DNA of 64,000 bases from CAVSRC01 sp963732845 (lineage in GTDB: Bacteria > Pseudomonadota > Alphaproteobacteria > Rhizobiales > Kaistiaceae), in contig CAVTBE010000011.1 in NCBI GenBank assembly GCA_963732845.1, positions 124,001 to 188,000 of the forward strand. The letters run 5' to 3'. Below the pieces are notes generated by a model, which had not been told where the DNA came from, did not search any database, and saw only the letters and a program-made list of their open reading frames with translations. Below are positions 50,124-58,220 of this stretch, piece after piece. The position numbers were made by a program, and so were the translations under genes. Positions within the stretch are counted from its first letter, which is position 1; each line of letters begins with the position of its first letter.

Positions 50124-50690
50124 ATGCGCCAGCAGGCGAGACCTTTTACAGTCGAAATAAAGAAAAGCCGCAAAACCGCCACAGAACATCAGCCGCTCTT
50201 CGGTTTTCTCGAAGAGGCGGCGGCACGTGCGATGGAAGTGCCGGAATCCCGGCTTTTCGAGCGCCCGGCGAGCAACGGGCACACCGGTAACCGGCATAAC
50301 GGCAACGGGCACACCGGCAACGGGCACAATGGCGGCCATAACGGCGCCAACGGCCATGCCGATGTCGAAGCCGATATCGCCCGCGTCTTCGGTGCCAGCG
50401 AAGGACAGCGCCCGGCGAACCGCATCCTGCCCGATCTGACGGCAAAACCGCCGGTGGCGAAGGTGGAAGAAGAAGCGCCGGAGCAGCGGCGGCCGCGCGC
50501 CGTCAAAAGCAAGGCGCCGCGCATCCCGAAGCCGAAGCCGCTGCCGGTCACGGTGATCGAGCCGGTGGCGCGTCAGGAGGCCAAACCGGCGCCGACGCCT
50601 GCCCCGCGCATTCACCGCCGTCCGCGGGACGAGAGCGGTCTTGCCCGCGCCGAACGCTGGAAGCGCCGCCTGCCGCGTTTCGCGCGCTGA
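50124..50690 (+). CDS. Hypothetical protein with Asn/Gly/His repeat
   Basis: A 188-residue basic, low-complexity protein. The N-terminal RPFTVEIKKSRK and FGFLEEAAARAME look structured; residues 51-79 consist of short NGHTGN/GNGHN units (about eight His in 29 residues); the rest is Lys/Arg/Pro-rich and ends PRFAR. The His-Asn-Gly stretch could bind metal ions. No family recognised. The repeat is visible in the DNA at about 50274-50360 as imperfect copies of a 12-15 base unit, so its length may vary between strains. Start ATG 50124. Confidence 0.6.
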   Translation: MRQQARPFTVEIKKSRKTATEHQPLFGFLEEAAARAMEVPESRLFERPASNGHTGNRHNGNGHTGNGHNGGHNGANGHADVEADIARVFGASEGQRPANRILPDLTAKPPVAKVEEEAPEQRRPRAVKSKAPRIPKPKPLPVTVIEPVARQEAKPAPTPAPRIHRRPRDESGLARAERWKRRLPRFAR

Positions 50691-50747
50691 CCCTTCTTCC
50701 CTGCTAGGCTGACGGCTGGCCCGCGACCGACGGGCAGGGCTGGGGCC

Positions 50748-51566
50748 ATGGCCGACATCATCGTCATTGACGATCCGGACGATCCGCGTGTCGCGGCTTA
50801 TCGCGATGTGCGCGAGCGCGACCTCGTCGGGCGCAAGGGCCGCTTCGTCGCCGAGGGTGCGGTGGTGCTCAACGTGCTGCTCGGGCCGGGCGCCCGCCAC
50901 CGGACGCTGTCGCTGCTCATTGCCGCCAAGCGCATCCACCGCCTCGGCGATCTTCTGGCGCGCGTGCCGGCCGAGACGGCGGTCTACGCGGCGACGCAGC
51001 CGGTCATCGACGCGATCACCGGCTTCCACATCCATCGCGGCATTCTGGCCATCGGCGAACGGGCACCGATGGCGGACGCCGATACGCTCATCGCCGGGCT
51101 CGGCCGCCGGGCGCTGGTGGTGGTGCTGTCGGCGATCGCCAATCACGACAATATGGGCGGCATCTGCCGCAACGCCGCCGCCTTCGGCGCCGATGCGGTC
51201 ATCCTCGACGGCGATTGCTGCGACCCCTTCTATCGCAAGGCGATCCGCGTCTCGGTCGGCGCGGCGCTGGTGCTGCCCTTCGCGCGGGTGGCCAGCGCCG
51301 ATGCGGCGCTCGACCTGCTTACCGCCCACGGCTTCGCGACGCTCGCCTTGTCGCCAGCCGGCACGATTGCGCTCGGCGATGTGCAGCGGCCGGATCGTGT
51401 CGCCGCGCTCTTCGGGGCGGAAGGGCCGGGCCTCGATCAGGCGGTGATCGACCGCGCGACGCCCGTGCGCATCGCCATGGTGCCCGGCATGGATTCGCTC
51501 AACGTCGCCACCGCCAGCGGCATCGTGCTGCATCATCTGGCCTTCGGCGGAGATACCTCGTCCTGA
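50748..51566 (+). CDS. TrmH/SpoU-family RNA 2'-O-methyltransferase
   Basis: A 272-residue SPOUT methyltransferase. It has an N-terminal RNA-binding part (GRFVAEGAVVLNVLL), then NHDNMGGICRNAAAFGADAVILD (motif 1), FGAEGPGLDQ (motif 2) and VPGMDSLNVATASGIVL (motif 3), which form the knotted SAM site. The family methylates ribose in tRNA or 23S rRNA. The exact target cannot be read; the arrangement resembles the TsnR/RlmB-like group. Start ATG 50748. The stop codon lies inside a REP-like palindrome. Confidence 0.85.
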   Translation: MADIIVIDDPDDPRVAAYRDVRERDLVGRKGRFVAEGAVVLNVLLGPGARHRTLSLLIAAKRIHRLGDLLARVPAETAVYAATQPVIDAITGFHIHRGILAIGERAPMADADTLIAGLGRRALVVVLSAIANHDNMGGICRNAAAFGADAVILDGDCCDPFYRKAIRVSVGAALVLPFARVASADAALDLLTAHGFATLALSPAGTIALGDVQRPDRVAALFGAEGPGLDQAVIDRATPVRIAMVPGMDSLNVATASGIVLHHLAFGGDTSS

Positions 51567-51602
51567 GGAACCCGCCGAAAGGCGGTCCTTGAGGCCTCAT
51601 CC
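51557..51602. repeat. REP-like palindrome overlapping gene ends
   Basis: cctgagg at 51562 and ccttgagg at 51587 flank ccgcc-gaaa-ggcgg. It overlaps the TrmH stop codon and ends next to the GNAT stop, so it separates convergent genes. Confidence 0.5.
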
Positions 51603-52451
51603 GAGTTCGAACGTCGTGATGCCGAAGATGCGCTCCAGCGGAAGCACCGGCGCGGCGCCGCGATACATGCGTGCCGTCTCGAAGACGGGCGACAGCCCGT
51701 GCCGCTTCGCCAACGCCACCGCCTCGGCGTTGGGTTCCGGCACGTCGAGATAGACAGGCGCGCCGGAGAGCCGGCCGGCGAGCGCGGAGAAGAGGCGCTC
51801 GGCGATGTCGGCCGTGTCGGCAAACAGCGGTCCGATCTTGTAGCCCGCGCGGCAGGCGCGCACGCAGCCATAGCCGCAGATCGCATCGGCCTCGACATAG
51901 GCCAGCGTGCGCCGGCCCGGCGGCGTCAGCCAGGCGCGCAGGAAGCTCTCGCGCGGCCCCGGCTGCAGGCAGCGATCATACGCGACGACCGAGCCGGCCA
52001 GTCCCGTCCGGCGGCTTGGCTGCAGCTCGACGATGCGCATGTCGGCGATCTCGTCGGTGCTGGCGGTGCCGCCAAAGCGGATGTTGCGGTGGGCGTAGGC
52101 GAAACCGGACTTGGCGTAGTTCGCCTGCTGCTCGACGACGCCGTCGAGACCGACCACGCGGTCGCCGAGATAGGCCATGCCCGCCTGCCACAGGGCGCGG
52201 CCGTGACCCTGGCCGCGGAATTCCGGCCGGCAGATAAAGAGGCCGAGGAAGCCGTAGGCGGCGCCATAGGCGACCACCGAGATGCAGGCGACCGGTTCGT
52301 CGCCGAGGAAGCCCATCAGAAAGCCCTCAGGGTCGGCGGCGAGGAAGGCCTCGGCGTCGTCGAGGCCGGGGTTCCAGCCCTCGGCCGCGGCCCAGTCGAT
52401 GGCGCGGTCGAGGTCGGCGCGGCGCATTGGGCGGATGGCGAGGGCGGTCAT
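51597..52451 (-). CDS. GNAT-family acetyltransferase with C-terminal Acetyltransf_18-like domain
   Basis: A 284-residue protein with an N-terminal GNAT fold (IRPMRRADLDRAIDWAAAEGWNPG; acetyl-CoA loop RPEFRGQGHGRALW near 100) and a C-terminal domain with YVEADAICGYGCVRACRAGYKIGPLFAD, typical of the YitH/Acetyltransf_18 group. It transfers an acetyl group to an unknown amine. I place the start at ATG 52451; the frame further upstream is a shadow of pyrF. It follows pyrF by only 5 bases and may be translated from the same mRNA. Confidence 0.8.
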   Translation of the reverse strand: MTALAIRPMRRADLDRAIDWAAAEGWNPGLDDAEAFLAADPEGFLMGFLGDEPVACISVVAYGAAYGFLGLFICRPEFRGQGHGRALWQAGMAYLGDRVVGLDGVVEQQANYAKSGFAYAHRNIRFGGTASTDEIADMRIVELQPSRRTGLAGSVVAYDRCLQPGPRESFLRAWLTPPGRRTLAYVEADAICGYGCVRACRAGYKIGPLFADTADIAERLFSALAGRLSGAPVYLDVPEPNAEAVALAKRHGLSPVFETARMYRGAAPVLPLERIFGITTFELG

Positions 52452-52456
52452 CGCCG

Positions 52457-53416
52457 CTAGACCTTGAGGCTGTCGGCGACCGCCGCGATATGGCGGGCGA
52501 GCGTCTCGGTGAAGGCGGATTTCCACATCTCGAAATTGCCGTCGGCCGCCTCGGGCGGAAACAGCGTGGCGCGCGACGAGGAGATCAGCCCGCCTTCGCG
52601 GCCGGCCGGTCCGGGCGGCAGCGCGGCAATGAGCTGCTTCGGATCGCCGCCCTGATAGCCGAAGCCGGGAATCAGGAAGAGGGCCCTGGGCAGCAGCGCG
52701 CGGATGTCGGCCGCCTCCTCCGGATAGGTGGCGCCGATCACCACGCCCAGCGACGACCAGCCGGTCTCGGGGCCGAGGAGCGTGTCGGAGACCGGCTTCA
52801 GCGCCAGCGCCACGCTGCCATAGACCGTGCTGTTGCCGACCTTCAGGTTCTGGAAATCGCCCGAGCCGGGATTGCTGGTCTTGACCAGGACGAGGATGCC
52901 GCGACCGTGGGCGCGGCAGAGCTTGAGATAGGGCTCCAGCGTGTCGACGCCCATATAGGGGTTGACCGTCAGGCACTCGACCGGGTTGGGGCTGTCAGGC
53001 GCGAGATAGGCCTCGGCATAGGCCTCCGCCGTCGAGCCGATGTCGCCGCGCTTGGCATCGAGGAGGACGATGACGCCGCGGTCGTGGGCGTAGGCGACGA
53101 CGCGCTCGAGCAGGGCGATGCCGGCGGCGCCGAGGCGCTCATACATGGCGCTCTGCGGCTTGACCGCGGCGACTTCCGGTCCGGCGATGTCGATGACGGC
53201 GGTCAGGAAGTCCTCGACGCCCATGATGGTTTCGGGATCGCGGGCGTCCATGCTGCCGCGGCGGAAGGCCGCCGGGATCATGGCGAGGTGCGGGTCGAGG
53301 CCGAGGCAGAAGCAGTGGCCAAGCGCGCGGCTGCGGGTGATGACCGCGTCGGCGAAATGGAAGCCGGGCGCAAGGCCGGGTGCTCCGCTGCCGGCGGTCA
53401 TTTCAGTGGTGCTCAT
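52457..53416 (-). CDS. pyrF: Orotidine 5'-phosphate decarboxylase
   Basis: Last enzyme of UMP synthesis: OMP to UMP plus CO2. A 319-residue protein of the longer (type 2) OMPDC group. Catalytic Lys-Asp network in VLLDAKRGDIGSTAEAYAEAYL near 125, substrate phosphate site at the end (GGLISSSRATLFPP). Divergent from pyrC-pyrE with about 95 bases between, so the three pyrimidine genes share an intergenic region. I place the start at ATG 53416 with GGGGAG upstream; a frame to 53446 is possible but unlikely. Confidence 0.93.
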   Translation of the reverse strand: MSTTEMTAGSGAPGLAPGFHFADAVITRSRALGHCFCLGLDPHLAMIPAAFRRGSMDARDPETIMGVEDFLTAVIDIAGPEVAAVKPQSAMYERLGAAGIALLERVVAYAHDRGVIVLLDAKRGDIGSTAEAYAEAYLAPDSPNPVECLTVNPYMGVDTLEPYLKLCRAHGRGILVLVKTSNPGSGDFQNLKVGNSTVYGSVALALKPVSDTLLGPETGWSSLGVVIGATYPEEAADIRALLPRALFLIPGFGYQGGDPKQLIAALPPGPAGREGGLISSSRATLFPPEAADGNFEMWKSAFTETLARHIAAVADSLKV

Positions 53417-53509
53417 GACCGACTCCCCGTTTGCCGCATGTTGCACGTTGCTGCGGTGCGATCAATTGCGGTTGCGGCGGAAGGCCGGCTGGTGTGTATC
53501 TCACCGGCG

Positions 53510-54568
53510 ATGGACCGAATCGAGATCATCCGGCCGGACGACTGGCACCTGCATGTGCGCGACGGCGCCATGCTCAAGGCGACGCTGCCGGCGAGCGCCG
53601 CCGTCTTCGGCCGTGCCATCATCATGCCGAACCTCGTCCCGCCGGTGCGGACGCTGGCCGATCTCCGCGCCTATCGCAGCCGCGTCGTGGCGGCGCTGCC
53701 GGACGGCCACCCGTTCCGGCCGCTGATGACCCTCTATCTCACCGACGACACCGATGTGGGCGTCATCGCCGAGGGCGCGGCGTCGGGCGATCTGGCCGCG
53801 GTCAAGCTCTATCCGGCCGGCGCCACCACCAATTCCGCCAGCGGCGTCACCGACATCGCCAAGGTCGGACGTGTGCTGGAGGCCATGCAGGCGGCCGACG
53901 TGCCGCTCCTTGTCCATGGCGAGGTGACCGACCCGGACATCGACATCTTCGACCGCGAGGCGGTGTTTATCGAGCGGGTGCTGATCCCGCTCCGTGCGCG
54001 GCTGCCGGATCTCCGCATCGTTCTGGAGCACGCCACGACCAGGGAGGCGGTCGACGTGGTGCTCTCGACGCCGGCCAATCTCGGCGCCACAATCACGCCG
54101 CACCACCTGATGATCGACCGCAACGCGATCCTGCGTGGCGGCATCCGCCCGCATTTCTACTGCCTGCCGATCGCCAAGCGCGCCGGCGACCGGGCGGCGC
54201 TGCGCCGGGCGGCGACCTCGGGCGACCGCCGCTTCTTCCTCGGCACCGATTCGGCGCCCCATCCGGTTTCGGCCAAGGAATGCGCCTGCGGCGCCGCCGG
54301 CATCTTCTCGGCGCCGGTGGCACTGCCGGCGGTGACTCAGGTCTTCGACGAGGAGGGCGCGCTCGACCGGCTGGAGGCTTTCGCGTCGCTCAACGGCGCC
54401 GCCTTCTATCATCTGCCGCCGAATGGCGATCGTGTCGCGCTGGCGCGGGTGAAACCGGCGGATCCCGGCTTCGTCGCGGTCGCTGCGGCGGAAACCGAGA
54501 TACGGGTATTCCAGCCGGAGACGCCCATCGGCTGGGCGGTGGTTGCGGGAACGCGGGAGACGACATGA
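53510..54568 (+). CDS. pyrC: Dihydroorotase (type II, homodimeric)
   Basis: A 352-residue zinc amidohydrolase that closes carbamoyl aspartate to dihydroorotate. Metal ligands: HLH in DDWHLHVRDG near residue 13, the carboxylated Lys in AAVKLYPAGAT near 100, His in LVHGEV, HH of ITPHHLMIDRN, and the catalytic Asp in FLGTDSAPH. E. coli PyrC-like. I place the start at ATG 53510. Its stop overlaps the start of pyrE, so the two are coupled. Divergent from pyrF. Confidence 0.94.
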   Translation: MDRIEIIRPDDWHLHVRDGAMLKATLPASAAVFGRAIIMPNLVPPVRTLADLRAYRSRVVAALPDGHPFRPLMTLYLTDDTDVGVIAEGAASGDLAAVKLYPAGATTNSASGVTDIAKVGRVLEAMQAADVPLLVHGEVTDPDIDIFDREAVFIERVLIPLRARLPDLRIVLEHATTREAVDVVLSTPANLGATITPHHLMIDRNAILRGGIRPHFYCLPIAKRAGDRAALRRAATSGDRRFFLGTDSAPHPVSAKECACGAAGIFSAPVALPAVTQVFDEEGALDRLEAFASLNGAAFYHLPPNGDRVALARVKPADPGFVAVAAAETEIRVFQPETPIGWAVVAGTRETT

Positions 54569-55248
54569 CGAGTTTTGCGGACAAGGCGACGATCGCGGAA
54601 CTGACCGCGCGCATGCTGCTCGAGGTGAAGGCGGTACACTTCCGCGCCGACGAGCCCTACAAGTTCACCTCCGGGCTGGCGAGCCCGGTCTATACCGACT
54701 GCCGCAAGCTCATCTCCTTCCCGCATGTGCGCGCGACGCTGATGGATTTCGCCGTGGCAACGATCCTCCGCGAGATCGGCTTCGCGGCGATCGATTCGGT
54801 TGCCGGCGGTGAGACGGCGGGCATCCCCTTCGCCGCCTGGATCGCCGAGCGCATGGCGCTGCCCATGCAATATGTCCGCAAGAAGCCGAAAGGTTTTGGC
54901 CGCAACGCCCTCATCGAGGGCGACTTCCGCGAGGGGGCGCGCACGCTCCTGGTCGAGGACCTGGCCACCGACGGCGGCAGCAAGCTGAAATTCGTCGAAG
55001 GCATGCGCCAGGCGGGCATGGTGGTCGACCACGCCTTCGTCGTCTTCTTCTACGACATCTTCCCCAACACGCGGCCCCTCCTCGGCGAGGCCGGCATCAC
55101 GCTGCACTATCTCGCCACCTGGTGGGACGTGCTCAGAATAGCCCGCGCCGAGAAGACCTTCGACGACGCCACGCTCGACGAGGTGGAGAAATTCCTCCAC
55201 GGCCCGGCGGAATGGTCGAAGGCCCATGGCGGCATCGTGCCGGGGTAA
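54565..55248 (+). CDS. pyrE: Orotate phosphoribosyltransferase
   Basis: A 227-residue enzyme that joins orotate and PRPP to give OMP. PRPP loop TLLVEDLATDGGSKLKF near 132-147, catalytic-loop region QYVRKKPKGFGRN near 103, KFTSGLASPVYTDCR near 33. It starts inside the pyrC stop (ATGAC), so pyrCE form an operon. With pyrF opposite, three consecutive pathway steps except PyrD are present. Normal length for the alphaproteobacterial PyrE group. Confidence 0.94.
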   Translation: MTSFADKATIAELTARMLLEVKAVHFRADEPYKFTSGLASPVYTDCRKLISFPHVRATLMDFAVATILREIGFAAIDSVAGGETAGIPFAAWIAERMALPMQYVRKKPKGFGRNALIEGDFREGARTLLVEDLATDGGSKLKFVEGMRQAGMVVDHAFVVFFYDIFPNTRPLLGEAGITLHYLATWWDVLRIARAEKTFDDATLDEVEKFLHGPAEWSKAHGGIVPG

Positions 55249-55262
55249 GGAAGGCCTAGGAA

Positions 55263-55634
55263 ATGCCGCACTGGATCCTGACGGTCGTACAGATCATTTT
55301 TGCGGTCATCGCAATCGCGATATTTGTCGAATGGCGCCACAGACGCGATCTTGACGGTTTGGTTGGCGTTGCCGTCTTCGGTCTCGCGGCTGTGATCTCC
55401 TATTCGTTCGATTCTTGGTGGCCAATTCTTATTGGAGTGATCATTGGAAGTCATCCTCCACCGGCTTGGGTTTGGGCGGACATAGCTCAGTCTCCTAGAG
55501 TCTGTCGTACGTGCCATAGTTGCGACAGCCACCCGATTTCGACAAACGAACAGGCGTGCGGTGGCTCCTACCCCTTCGCCTTCAGCGCCTTGGCCTTCTC
55601 GACCTGCTCGCGCCACGGATATTGCGGCTCGTAG
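55263..55634 (+). CDS. Small membrane protein, tail probably frameshifted
   Basis: From ATG 55263 the first 62 residues form two membrane helices (about 4-21 and 36-62) linked by WRHRRDLDGL. After GVIIG the current frame turns into unlikely Cys/His/Pro-rich text that runs into the neighbouring epimerase. Removing one A at 55449-55450 would instead end the protein as GVILHRLGFGRT at a TAG (55484-55486), about 73 residues in all, which looks natural. The region is richer in A+T than its neighbours. No known family. Confidence 0.42.
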   Translation: MPHWILTVVQIIFAVIAIAIFVEWRHRRDLDGLVGVAVFGLAAVISYSFDSWWPILIGVIIGSHPPPAWVWADIAQSPRVCRTCHSCDSHPISTNEQACGGSYPFAFSALAFSTCSRHGYCGS

Positions 55635-56465
55635 CCGAGAACCGCGCGCGCCTTGTCGATGGAAATCAGCGACTCCTCGGCAGTGATCGGGCGCTTGCGC
55701 GGCGTACCGGGGAAGACCTCGTCGAGCAGGTCGTCGTTGGAGCGGCTCATCACCGAGTTCGGCATTGGCGATGCCGAAGACATGGGCGCCGGTGAGCTTG
55801 GCTTCGAGGGCGAGCCGCACCGCCTGGGCGCCGTCGCGGGCGTCGATATAGGTCCACAGGTTCCAGTGGCGGCTGCGCGGGTCGGCGTCGAATTCCGGGA
55901 AGCGGGCGTAATCCTGCGGCTCCATCACGTTGGAGAAGCGCAGGCCGACGATCTTGGCCTCGGCGTCCCAGCGGCAGAACTGCTCGGCCATCTTCTCGCT
56001 GAGCAGCTTGGAGAGCGAATAGGCGCTCTCCGGGTGCCCGACCTCCTCGTCGATGGGCACATAGACGGGGCCATTCGCATAGGGCAGGCCATAGACCGTC
56101 TCGCTCGACGCCCACACCACGTTGCGGATGCCGAGCTGGCGCGCCGCCTCGAACATGTTGTAGGTCGACAGCATGTTGGTGGCGAAGGTGACGTGATTGG
56201 TCGCCTGTCCCGGCGCCGGGACGGCGGCGAGATGGACGAGGCCGGTCACCTTCGCAACGCGTCCGTCGATCATCGAAAGGGCGGCCATCGCGTCGCCGAA
56301 ATTGGTGATGTCGGCGCGTGAATAGCGCACGTCGGTGGGCAGCGGCGGATTGTGACGATCGGGCGGCGGCACCATGTCGATCGAGGTCACATCGTAGCCG
56401 TGGTCCATGAGGTGGTGCACGACCACGTGCCCAAGCTTGCCGCTGCCTCCGGTGACGATGATCAT
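55568..56465 (-). pseudogene. NAD-dependent epimerase/dehydratase, frameshifted
   Basis: Extended SDR of about 298 residues once one base is removed near 55760. The first part (from 56465) has IIVTGGSGKLGHVVVHHLMDHGYDVTSIDM, the catalytic SAYSLSKLLSEKMAEQF and LRFSNVMEPQDY, up to HVFGIANA. The natural continuation NSVMSRSNDDLLDEVFPGTP is in another frame and ends KALKAKG at 55568. Without the fix, translation runs on as Arg-rich nonsense. It would act on a nucleotide sugar or sugar acid with NAD. A true mutation or sequencing error cannot be told apart here. Confidence 0.72.
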
Positions 56466-56617
56466 CGTCAGCTTCCTTCTTTTTCAATTCGTTGCGGAAT
56501 GCTTCCGACTTACCCTTTTCGGCCGTGCAAGGCAAAGGCGCCGACTGCCGCAGCGAAGGCTCCGGCTCGCCTCGCGCGCGGCTTTGCGGCAGAGTGGCCG
56601 GCAGGGGCTCGGTGGGT

Positions 56618-57457
56618 ATGGACGAGGATCGGACGAAGCAGCGCGCAGGCGACCGCTGGTCGGACATGTCCGACGCGGACGTCGCTGCCGATGCCGCCCG
56701 GCGGTTGGCGCTGCGCGCCAGCGCGCCGTCGGAAGTGGCGGCGCGGCGGCGCGCCCTCGATCTCCTCAGGCCGCGCCCGGGCGAGGTCATCGTCGACGTC
56801 GGTGCCGGCAGCGGCGTGATGACGCTCGACATCGCGGCGCGCGTGGCGCCGGGCGGGCGGGTCTTCGCCGTCGACCCTTCGGCGCCGCTGCTCGCCCACG
56901 CCCGCGCCGCGGCGCACGCCGCCGGGTTCGGTCACATGGTCGATTGCCGCGTCGCCGATGGCTGCGACCTGCCCTTCGGTCGGGCCGCCTTCGATGCCGC
57001 CTGCGCGCACTGGGTGCTGCTGCATGTGGACGAGCCGGGCGCCATGGTCGCCGAGATGCGACGGGTGACGCGGCGCGGTGGCCGCGTGCTATGCGTCGAG
57101 ATGGACTTCGAGACGATGACCGTCCATCCGGCGCCGGTCGCACTCGCCCGCCGCATCCTGCACCATTCGCAGAGCCGCCAGGTCGACGCCTGGTCCGGCC
57201 GGCGCCTGTCACCGCTGTTCCGCGCGACCGGCCTGCGTGACATCGTCGTGGAGCCGATCGTCAACGTCGACGATGGGACGGGCGATCGCATCTGGCTCGA
57301 CTATCTCATCGAACGGGCGGCAATCGCCCGCGCCGACGGGGTGATCGACGCGGCGGAGGAAGACGCCTGGAGCGCCGGCCTCGAGGCGGCGTTCGCCGCC
57401 AGCCGCTTCTTCTTCTCCGTCACCCAGTTCGCGGTCATGGGCCGCGTGCCGGGCTAG
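56618..57457 (+). CDS. SAM-dependent methyltransferase (class I)
   Basis: A 279-residue class I methyltransferase. SAM motif I VIVDVGAGSGVMTLDIAARV near 50-70, acidic VFAVDPSAPLL (motif post I), GCDLPFGRAAFDAACAHWVLLHVDEP (motif II/III). The second half has a longer cap (FETMTVHPAPVALARRILHHSQ) seen in UbiE-like and small-molecule methylases. The substrate is unknown. I place the start at ATG 56618; a frame from 56492 lacks support. It is divergent from the epimerase and convergent with the hydrolase at 57470. Confidence 0.78.
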   Translation: MDEDRTKQRAGDRWSDMSDADVAADAARRLALRASAPSEVAARRRALDLLRPRPGEVIVDVGAGSGVMTLDIAARVAPGGRVFAVDPSAPLLAHARAAAHAAGFGHMVDCRVADGCDLPFGRAAFDAACAHWVLLHVDEPGAMVAEMRRVTRRGGRVLCVEMDFETMTVHPAPVALARRILHHSQSRQVDAWSGRRLSPLFRATGLRDIVVEPIVNVDDGTGDRIWLDYLIERAAIARADGVIDAAEEDAWSAGLEAAFAASRFFFSVTQFAVMGRVPG

Positions 57458-57469
57458 ACTAGACGCGAT

Positions 57470-58096
57470 TCACCGGTTCAAGCCGAAGATGTTGCGGATC
57501 GCGTCGATGGTCTGCCGGTGCAGGTCTTCCGCCTTGTCGATCTGCACGTGATTGAGGTCGGGCCGGGTGACATCATCGATGACGCCGGAGAAGCCGCGCT
57601 CGCCGACGACCGTGACATCTCCGCCGATGGCGGAGGTCGACCGGTAATTGATGACCCAATGGACGTTGGGGGGGATCCGCGACGAGGTGGTCACGTCGTA
57701 GAAGACCAGCAGCGTGACCGGGATGCCGCGCTTCTCCAGCTCGTGGGCCATCAGCAGGATCGTGTTGGCGCCCCAGGAATGGCCGACCAGGACGATCGGA
57801 TAGCTGTGCGCCCGGTAGGCGGCGACGATCGTGGCGGTGTAGTCGCGCCAGTCCTCGAAGGGCCTGGAGACGGCGGCGATGCCGTTGGCGTTCATCTCGT
57901 CGGCGAGCGCGTCCATGCCGCTGGAGAAGATGCCGAGTGCCCCGCGCAGGACATAGACGGGCAATTGCTGGGTGGGCCGATTGCCGCCGGCAAGCGCTGC
58001 CGGCGCAGCGAAAAGACCGACCATCAGCGCCAGGAGGAGGGCAGGAAAGGCAAGTCGAAACTGCGTCGTGGCATTCGCCATCATTCTTGGGCTCAC
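57470..58096 (-). CDS. Secreted alpha/beta hydrolase
   Basis: A 208-residue exported hydrolase. A signal peptide (about residues 10-36, ending APAALAGG) precedes a small alpha/beta domain with nucleophile elbow VLVGHSWGANTILLM near 103 and a plausible His in DLNHVQID. The core is compact and lacks a lid, resembling thioesterase or lipase-like proteins of Rhizobiales. Substrate unknown. ATG at 58096, with internal Met 58084/58081 as alternatives. Convergent with the methyltransferase, 12 bases apart. Confidence 0.72.
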   Translation of the reverse strand: MSPRMMANATTQFRLAFPALLLALMVGLFAAPAALAGGNRPTQQLPVYVLRGALGIFSSGMDALADEMNANGIAAVSRPFEDWRDYTATIVAAYRAHSYPIVLVGHSWGANTILLMAHELEKRGIPVTLLVFYDVTTSSRIPPNVHWVINYRSTSAIGGDVTVVGERGFSGVIDDVTRPDLNHVQIDKAEDLHRQTIDAIRNIFGLNR

Positions 58097-58220
58097 GCAA
58101 GTCCACGGGCTGCACGCATCATTGCGAATCGTGTGGCGCGCGAGTCACCTGTGCGCAAGCTGGAACCATTCGTATCGGGTTCCGGCTATGTGCACAAATG
58201 ACAGGGAGTCGCGGGCGGGA

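Noticed and set aside
50274..50360. CRISPR-like or minisatellite array
   Set aside because: Units are short, imperfect, in frame and encode an Asn/Gly/His tract; no spacers of constant size.
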